This document shows, piece after piece, positions 56,601-64,000 of a stretch of DNA of 64,000 nucleotides. The notes under the pieces are model-generated. The model did not search any database. It was not told the DNA's origin and saw only the letters and a list, made by a program, of their open reading frames with translations. Position 1 is the first letter of the stretch; each line of letters begins with the position of its first letter. The stretch is from Avena insularis (lineage: Eukaryota > Streptophyta > Magnoliopsida > Poales > Poaceae): positions 868,001-932,000 of the forward strand of contig JAJUPC010000039.1 of NCBI GenBank assembly GCA_023614405.1, in the 5' to 3' direction. Made by a program: the position numbers and the translations under genes.

Positions 56601-57905
56601 CACCAAAATAGCAACCCAAACCACGTGACTAGAATAAATCAAATGCCACCGAAACAGCCACCTTGTCTGGAACTTGGAAGGACTAGCCTTCAACACGTGC
56701 AAACGATCGAGCATAAGAACAAAAGAAAAGCCACAAGGCGCTGGGGGACAGGGATGGAAGCGCACGAGTGCAGAGGAGAAGGCGATGGAGCCTCGGCACA
56801 GTTCGAGGATGGCAGAGGGCACGGACACCGAGGCGAACGACAGCGGCGCGTTTGGCACGGGCGGAGGATGCGAGACCGGCCATGGCAGTGGAGGGGTGGA
56901 GCTCCCGGGGCAGCGACGACTCTGGCGAGGCTTGCAGGAGCACGGCGGAGGGCGGCCTGAAGCAGAGGGGGGCGCGGCAGCCGAGGGGGTCACGCGGCTG
57001 ATGACGGGGCAGAGGAAGAGGTCGGGGACCGAGCAGACGAGGCGCTGGCGACGAGAGGTTGACGGCGGCTCGAGCTCGGGGGTGCGTGGCGCGGCGGACA
57101 AGGACGGAACGGAGGAGGGCGGCGGCGGTTCTCGCTGGCGATGGGGAGCCTGGGCAGCGGCGCGCTCAGACACGCAGGTGGCGGTTGGAGGAGGAGACCG
57201 ACGGGGCCCTCCGGGGAAGGAGGAGGATGCTGGCGAGCGAGGTGGCGGAGAACGACCTCGGCGCGGGGTTGGGGAAGGGGAGTTGGTGGGGAGCGACCGC
57301 GTGCATGTTAGTGCGGCTGCCGCATGCTGTGGGGCTGGTACGTGGCTGCACGGTTGCAGCGTGAGTGCGGCAAGGTTGGCTCGCGCGCGAGCTGCAGGTG
57401 CGGGGTGGGGCACATGATGCGGGCAGAACTCCAGGTGGTGGGCCATGGATGGGATCAAGTGGGGCTCTAGGGTGGCGTGTCAGAGGGGTTAGCTTGGCCA
57501 GGGTATGTTGCACAGCGGCGGCGGGAGGGTAAGAAGGAGGGGGTGAGGTAAGGTAGGTTTAGGGTAGGGTTTGCTATTGGGGGTGGCCGGCTGGGCCGGG
57601 TCGGGCCTAGTTCGGCTGCCCCTAAAAACAATATCAAATTTTTATTTAATTTTGAATAGACTTTTGCAATTAGTTTTTAGACAAATAAAAGACCCGGAAA
57701 ATCCCGGCGTTTTGATTTGAAATAAAGACGGGGTATTTAGAAAACCAAAACTAGACTTTTCGAAAATAGTTTTAAGCAAACAAATGCAAGATGACATGAC
57801 AATGCTCAAATGCAAGGTGGCATGATGACATGAGCATGCGGTCATGATGATGCAATGCACAAAAACACAGCGATTTTCTATTAGTGGTTTTAGCGGGGCG
57901 CCACA
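53629..57905 (-). repeat. 5' LTR (by orientation) of the LARD-like element, 4277 bp
   Basis: Right-hand copy, closely matching 48367-52836 throughout. Differences include TATAACACCC for TGTAACACCC at the terminus, absence of the 225 bp present in the left copy (junction near 57277, GGGGAA-GGGGAGTTGG), and an extra segment of about 28 bp near 56220 that duplicates CGAACTTGGCGT. Confidence 0.85.
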
Positions 57906-58941
57906 ATATCCTCCCAACAATGGTAATGCTTATGGAAATTCCTACAGCAATAATAGGAGTGCACCCTCTGAACTTGAAGTTATGCTTAAAGATTTTATTA
58001 GTAAACAAATTGCTTTCAATAAAACTAGTGAGGAGAAACTCTCTAATGCTGAAAGAAATATAGTATCATTGGCTGAAGCTCAATCTTCTTTGAATAAAAT
58101 GACTGCTAAACCCGAAACTAATGAGAATCCCTTTGCAGCTACTAATGCCATACAAGTTAGAATTGATGAAAATGTTAGACCATTAGCTGAATTGCATGCT
58201 AAGTGGGAAAGATAAGATGAAATTGCTAGAAACATTAGTGTTTCTACTATCACTACCACTAGAGTTGAGGCTAGTAATAGCTCTACTACTTTAGATGATA
58301 ATTATGATTTTGATCTTGATGGTTGCAATATCCCTGAAGTTATTAAGTTCCTACAAAAGCTTGCTAAAAGTCCTAATGCTAGTGCTATGAATATGACCTT
58401 TACAAAACACATTACTAATGCTCTCATAAAGATTAAAGAAGAAAAGACGAAACATAAAGCTTCTATTCCTATAAAACAAGAAGATGGTTGGGAACCCATC
58501 ATTAATATGAAAGTGAATGATTTTGATTTCAAAGCTTTATGTGATCTTGATAGTAGTGTTTCTATTATGCCTAGAAGGATTTATGATATGCTTGATTTGC
58601 CTCCACTTGAAGATTGTTATTTGAATGTCCCACTTGATGATAATGCTAAAAAACTCATGGGGAGTATTAATGATGTTCTTATTATGGTTAACAATGCCTA
58701 TGTCCCCGTTGATTTCTATGTTTTTGGATGTTGAATCCAATGCTTCTTGTCCTATTACTTTGGGAAGACCTTTTCTTAGAACTGTTGGTGCCATTATTGA
58801 TATGAAAGAAGGCACCATTAAATATCAACTCCCACTCAAGAAAGGTATAGAACACTTCCCTAAGAAGAGAGAGAAGATTTCTTTTGCCTCTCCTATGAAA
58901 ACAAAATTTGCTCTTAATGCTTCTTCATTTGAGAACACTTG
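57906..58941 (+). pseudogene. Gag (C-terminal part) and protease, copy B
   Basis: Continues gag after the insertion at PPNNGNAYGNSYSNN. A TAA at 58213-58215 replaces a GAA codon of copy A. Gag then reads through into protease in one frame (EDGWEPIINMK-VNDFDFKALCD), showing the ancestral gag-protease fusion. An extra T near 58723 shifts the frame after VPVDFYV; the rest (CPITLGRPFLRTVGAIID) is in another frame. The CDLDSS catalytic variant is as in copy A. No pol follows. Confidence 0.88.
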
Positions 58942-61737
58942 ATTCTTTTTCTTGCTTCTTATGCCTAACTTAAAGGCGTTAAAGAAAAGTACTTATTGGG
59001 AGATAACCCAAAAGTTTTAGATGAGTCTTGAAAGTTATTACTTTAGTAATAACCGCTCCTTATCCTTTTTATTTGCTTTTTGTGCCAAGAGGAACCTCTA
59101 ATCAGAGAGAAGTAATGATTGGAAAAGTTGCTGTCCTGAAACTGATTTCTGTGCTTCACCGTAAAAATTTGTGTAAAATCTCTGTACGTCCTTTTGAGGC
59201 GTGATTTTTTTTGCTTCTGCCCCAGGTTGTTATCTAACTTTTGTTAGTTCAACACTTTTCTATTTGAGTAACATAAGGTCTTCGAACAAATTCGTCTTTA
59301 CCTGCTGGTCTGTTTTGATAGATTTCTGCCATTATTTGCATTTGCTTCTTGTTGGTTCCTTTTTGAGTTCTTTTGGGGAATTGAGATTTTTGAGGAAAGT
59401 GCTACAGTATCTTGTGTTTTAATGGAAGTTTTATTGGTGTTATAACTGAACCTAAAGACTTATTGTCTTGAGTGCACTAATATTGCTAATAAAGATTGTG
59501 TGAAGTTTTGTATGAAGAAAAAACTTTCAGGTGTACGGAAGGAATGATGTAATGAGATGAAGGATGGATTGAAGCTCAAGCTTGGGGATGCCACGTGTGT
59601 CACCACAAGAAATATCCAAGAAGTACAAGTGTCAAAGCTTGGGGATGCCCAAGGCATCCCCTTCTTCATCAATAAAAATCCCAGGTTTCTTCCAAACACT
59701 TCATTTTTATTCTTTCATGCACAGTTGTGTTGTTCTTGGAGCGTCTTCTTTTTCATTTTAGTTTTGGTTTTTCGTTTGCTTAGTTTTCTTAGTTTGCTGA
59801 ATAGATTGGTTGGACCCCCTCTTTCATGCATTGGTTTTCAAATAGTTTGGTTTGGGTTGAAAAAGAGTAGGAAAGTTCATGCTTAAGTGGTAAAGAGAGC
59901 TTGTTTTTTGACTATGGCCTATGCTTTGTCATGCCATGCTTGATATTGTTTTGGCTTTATGCTTAGTATTCTTTGTTGTAGCATGACTTGTTATAAACAA
60001 TTGAGATTGCTTAATGTGCCTTGGAAGAATCATGTGTTGTTTTAGCATATTAAAGCATAGTATTGTGGTGTTCTCCTTTGATGCTTTATTTGGTTTGACT
60101 TGGCACATGCTAACAACATGTTATGACTATCCCAAGTCACCATAGCCTTTATGATCCTTTGGTTTTCAACTTGTAGTATCACTTTATGTTTTGATTAATG
60201 ATGTTTTGTCGCTCTGCATGATTATGGCCATTGTTGCTCTCTTAGTTGGTCGCTCCCAGTCTTTTGCTAGCCTCCATAACCAAGTATGAGTTCCACTCAT
60301 GCATCCAATTCCTAAAACCAAGTTATTCCAAAGAGTCCACCATACCTACCTATTAGCATATGCTATTCCAAGTATATCCATGTTTTTATCTACCTTCCGA
60401 ATTAAACTTGTTATGAGAAAACTAGTGATTAAAGCTCTCACAAACTTGATGGCACACTTTACTTTTCTTGCCCTTAATAAACTTGAACCATTGTGTCGTC
60501 TATGTTGTATATGCTTGCACTTATATGTTAGGGATTAGCAGAACCATGTTGTCATGGGGAATGCTTTCAACATCGCACTTGTACTTTGTACCTAGTTGAT
60601 ATCATGCTCTTTTGTCTATGGATGTCGTCGGTGTGAAATGAAAGGGGAGATTGTAAGTCCATGGAGTTGTGTATGTGTGTCAGAGAAACGCCTGGGCCGC
60701 TGGTCTAATCCATGCTATCATGGTGGAAACCTGCAGCGTAACCATAATGAGTTGTCTATGAAGCATTCTTCTTACAAAAAAAGAGTCAGATATTGAGAAA
60801 AAAGAGAAAAAGAAAAAAAAGAGATATGAGAAAAGAGGAAAGAGAGAAAAAAAGCACCATTTTACCATGGTAAATAAGAAGATTACTGAGATGATTGTTG
60901 TTTGCTTGCCTTGTCATTTTGATATGGGGATTCTTCCATATCATCGGGCAAGGGGTACCCCGTTGGCGGTTCTCTATGATACACATGTACTTACTATGAC
61001 AAGAACTTACCGGTAACTAAACTTGAGTAGCATGAGGAGTGGCCCTCGTATTCAAGGGACATGATATTTCCAATTTATACTTCGTCAAGCATATACACCA
61101 TAGTTTGTTCACTTTAACCTTAATCACTTCAAGATGCTTATGATAGGGGCAATGAGAGCTGAAAGCTAAAAAGTACCATAATTTTTGGAAGCTCTTTATG
61201 AGACTTGAATCCCTACTTCCTTCTATGAAGGCCTTTCTTTTACTTTTATGTTGAGTATCTACCTTCTATCTTTATGCACCTACTTTGAGAGCATAGTGGC
61301 CATTCTTAGTTCTATGTGCATTGTCCCAAGACTTGTTGATTGATGCATAGCTTTGATATTGCTTGTTTTAAACTATTTGTATCTAGTCACTCTTATGAAC
61401 TTTGAAGGTGTCCTATGCATATATGTTTGCTAGTCTATGAGGGACAAGTTGAATGCCACTATGCTATGTTTTCTTTATGTGAAACAAACACACGTCTTGC
61501 AAAGCATTGTTATTCATGAATCTTTTGTTTGTGCGTTTTCATGTTGCAACATAGTTGCTTTGGCTTATTATTAGAACTTTGTCTTTCATGTTATGATTGA
61601 AGTACTATGATCCTATCTATCATTGTTTTACAAATACTTTGATCAAGTTTATGATGGTGCATGTCACCTCAAAAATTATTCTTTCTTTTTTATCACTTAC
61701 CTACTAGAGGACGAGCAGGAGTTAAGCTTGGGGATGT
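58942..61737 (+). other. Non-coding internal region of copy B
   Basis: Matches 41276-45753 without the solo LTR, and so preserves the empty site (about 60302-60312). It contains the hairpin at 59641-59661, a purine run (GAGAAAAAAGAGAAAAAG, about 60795-60855), and the polypurine tract AAGCTTGGGGATGT just before LTR3. Confidence 0.75.
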
Positions 61738-63328
61738 TGATACATTGCTAATGTATCCATAATTGTTTATGTTCCATGCTTGGTTTTATCTACTTTCTTG
61801 TGTTTTGTCCACATTTGGAGTACTTTCTATACACTTTCTTGGACTAACCTATTCACAAGAGCCACAGTGCCAGCTGCCTGTTTTCTGTTGTTTTTGGTTC
61901 CAGGAAAGTCAGAAAATGATATTCTCGAAATTGGACAGGACAAAAGCCAAAGTCAGTTTTTCACCGAGGGACACAAGGAGCCAAAATACGAGACGGAGAG
62001 GGGATAGGGGGCTGCCACACCACCTGGCCACGCGGCCTAGCCTGGCCCGCACCAGGGGGTGGTCTGGCCGCCCTAGGCACCCCCTCGGCCTCCCCTTTCA
62101 CCTATAAGATGCCTCTGATACAGAAACCCTAAGTACCCGATCAAAATTCCACGAAAGAGTCTGTAGCCGCCGTCATCTCCATCCCTAGATCGGGAGGGAT
62201 CTGAAGCTCTTCCCAGCACCCTATCAGAGAGGGGAATTCCCCCTGGAGGCCTTCTTCATCACCATGCAAGCCTCCGGTGTGATGCGCGAGTAGTTCATCT
62301 CTGGACTACGGGTCCATGTAGTAGCTAGATGGCTAGTTCTCCTCCTTTGTGCTATCATGTTTAGATCTTGTGAGATCCGTTCATGATCAAGATCATCTAT
62401 TTGTAATCCTACATGTTGAGTTTGCGGGGATCCGATGGATATTGAGATGCTATTTGAGATTGATTATTGATTCTATCATGTCTTTGTTATTTGTGATCTT
62501 GCATGATTTCCGTTGTTAGTAGCTATCTTGGCCAAGTAGATGCTAGCAACTCCAAGAGTTAGTATTTATGCTTGAGAGTGGGTTCATGCCTCTAGTAATC
62601 TGGGGAAGTGAGAGAAATCTCTAAGGTACTAGATGTGCTGTTGCTACTAGGGAGAAAACAACAATCCTTTGTTCATAGAACAATCGTATTGTTTACTTTC
62701 CATGCAATGTGTAATGCAATTATCCGTTGCTTGCAAATTAATACTGGAGGGGGTTCGGATGATAACCTGAAGGTGGATTATTAGTCATAGATGCAGTTGG
62801 ATTATGGTCTATATATAATGTTGTAATGCCCAATCAAGTCTCAAAGGAGTCAAGATGAGTAGTATATGCATGATTGCTTTCTCGATGTTTGTCAATTTCT
62901 CCGCTGTAATTTGTTCACCCAACATGTCAACTATCTTAAGGAGAGCCACCACTAGTGAACTATGGACCCTGGTCCTTTCTTTTACTATCAATCTACAATC
63001 AACTGTTTATTGTTTTCTGTTTACTTTCTACAAACTATTACTTTCTTCCACTCGATAGGTTTGATCCTTTGTTTTCAGCAAAACCGGTGAGATTGACAAC
63101 CTCATCGCAAGTTGGGGCAAAGTTCTATGGTTGTGTTGTGCAGGTCTCCACATTGCTGCTGGCACCGGTAGTGCGCCCTGCCAAAGTTCAGCTAGCAACA
63201 CCTTTGAGGTGTTTCCTTGCTCCTACTGGTTCGATTAAACCTTGGTTTCATAACTGAGGGAGCTGCTGTGCTCATCATACCTTCCTCTTGGGTTTCCCCA
63301 ACAGGCTCGATATATTTTGGGCTTAGCA
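61738..63328 (+). repeat. LTR3 of the Athila-like element, 1591 bp, complete
   Basis: Starts TGATACATTGCTAATGTATCC, ends GGGCTTAGCA, and is followed by GACTC. It is the most complete LTR of the family here and pairs with LTR1 by identical termini. A TATA-like CACCTATAAGATG is at about 62100. Confidence 0.88.
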
Positions 63329-64000
63329 GACTCACGGAGCTAGAAGACAAGACAAAGAAGGGCCACGAGGGGCCCACACCATCTAGCCACGCGGGCCAGG
63401 CTAAGCCTCACCAGGAGGTGGTATGGCCACCTAGGACTCCGCCTCGACCTCTACTTTTGCCTATATAAGCCCTCTGACCTAAAAACAGAGGGGGGTTCAA
63501 CGTTTTTACGGATAGAGTTCTGATGTGCCGCCACCACCAGAAACCGTGATTCAAAACTAGAAACTTCGTTCTGGCTCCCTATCAGGACGGAGAATTGGAG
63601 GAGGTCATCTCTATCATCATCACCATCGCTTCTCCATCAACCATCCATGATTCCCCCATCCAGGAGTGAGTAATCCCCCACAGTAGGCTATGGGGATGGT
63701 AGGGATTGGATGAGATCATCATGTAATGGTATCAGATTGTTAGGGCATGGTGCCTAGTATCTATTGTTAGTGCTTTTTGACTTTGTTACAACTTGTTATG
63801 CTTAATGCTTGTCACTAGGGCCCGAGTGCCATGATTTCAGATTTGAACATGTTATTGATTCATGATGATATTATTGTTTATGATCTTACCTGCAAGTTGT
63901 GTACACATATTGTTGTCCGGAACCCGAGGCCCCGAAGTGACAAGAATCGAGATAACTGGAGGGGATGGCTATGATATGAGGATCACGTGTGTTCACGGAG
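63329..64000 (+). mobile_element. Outer gypsy LTR, second part
   Basis: Continuation of the LTR begun at 38146, starting with the duplicated GACTC. It contains CATCTAGCCACGCGGGCCAGG and a TATA-like GCCTATATAAGCC (about 63459), and runs out of the window. Its internal domain would lie beyond 64000. Confidence 0.7.

Larger units (their letters stand above)
48367..57905 (-). mobile_element. LARD-like LTR retrotransposon, 9.5 kb, non-coding
   Basis: Ends TGTAACACCC (48367) and GGCGCCACA (57905), flanked by ATATC on both sides (48362-48366, 57906-57910). Two long LTRs (4470 and 4277 bp) enclose only about 792 bp. The primer-binding site is on the minus strand next to the right LTR, so the element reads right to left; in that direction the LTR starts TGTGGCGCCCC and ends GGGTGTTACA. 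No gag or pol is present. LTRs this long without genes fit the LARD class, but the internal region is far shorter than the few kilobases reported for known LARDs. Confidence 0.85.
38345..63328 (+). mobile_element. Athila-like Ty3-gypsy element, gag-protease only, with three LTRs
   Basis: Bounded by GACTC at 38340-38344 and 63329-63333. Order: LTR1 (38345-39164), tRNA-Asp-like primer site, gag-protease copy A, about 2.8 kb of non-coding DNA (interrupted by a solo LTR), LTR2 (45754-47349), a partial LTR (47377-48297), gag-protease copy B (interrupted by a LARD-like element), about 2.8 kb of non-coding DNA, then LTR3 (61738-63328). Neither copy has reverse transcriptase, RNase H or integrase, so the family must be mobilised in trans. 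Gag and protease blocks resemble the Athila lineage. The family is probably one of the abundant Triticeae RLG families; I cannot name it with certainty. Confidence 0.8.

Noticed and set aside
1..64000. CRISPR array, prokaryotic operon or phage system
   Set aside because: No spaced identical repeats with unique spacers, and the introns, LTRs and TATA-type promoters are those of a plant nuclear genome.

Overview
The window looks like a repeat-rich grass nuclear genome, most likely Triticeae (wheat, barley or Aegilops). The reasons are the large introns and intergenic spaces, GC-rich coding exons in AT-rich flanks, BARE/Angela-like Ty1-copia LTRs, an Athila-like Ty3-gypsy family whose LTR begins TGATAC, and heavy nesting of transposons. 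Species and family names rest on recognition from memory, not on a search.

Gene-bearing part (1-26,000). Only two genes appear intact. One is a two-exon RABA2-type Rab GTPase (1914-3587, +). The other is a single-exon DUF1618-like gene of 452 codons (24472-25830, +). The second gene has a tandem paralogue 3.5 kb upstream (20937-23147) that is broken by an 883-bp hAT-like element with an 8-bp target duplication; the reading frame is otherwise open on both sides. A grass zinc-finger gene (14984-16040) is decayed.

Around these genes lie decayed DNA transposons and gene fragments. A PIF/Harbinger-like interval (4287-6478) contains a broken transposase and an AP2/ERF-domain remnant bounded by inverted repeats. 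A copia remnant (6479-12262) is split by a CACTA element (7866-10735, target duplication ATA) that carries an exon-like fragment of UBA3/ECR1, the NEDD8-activating E1 subunit. The copia LTR is itself split by a Mutator-like element (12263-14214) holding a 122-bp tandem array. A Helitron (18202-20545, minus strand) has the expected hairpin, CTAG end and A/T insertion site.

Middle part (26,000-38,145). There are no convincing genes. It holds several tandem repeats, a 588/604-bp direct-repeat pair 4 kb apart, a two-armed array of GTTAYC-type motifs that switches strand at about 31,100, one MITE-like segment and a LINE reverse-transcriptase remnant.

Right part (38,146-64,000). This is a nested retrotransposon stack. 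An outer LTR (38146-38344, resuming after 63328) was entered by an Athila-like gag-protease element (38345-63328, target duplication GACTC). That element now has LTR-internal-LTR-partial LTR-internal-LTR structure. Its first internal copy was hit by a BARE-like element now reduced to a solo LTR (42641-44330, duplication CTAAC). Its second gag copy was hit by a minus-strand LARD-like element with LTRs of about 4.4 kb and an internal domain of only about 0.8 kb (48367-57905, duplication ATATC). I did not find a convincing new biological system. The value of the window lies in exact insertion junctions, gene capture and the odd structure of these two retroelements.
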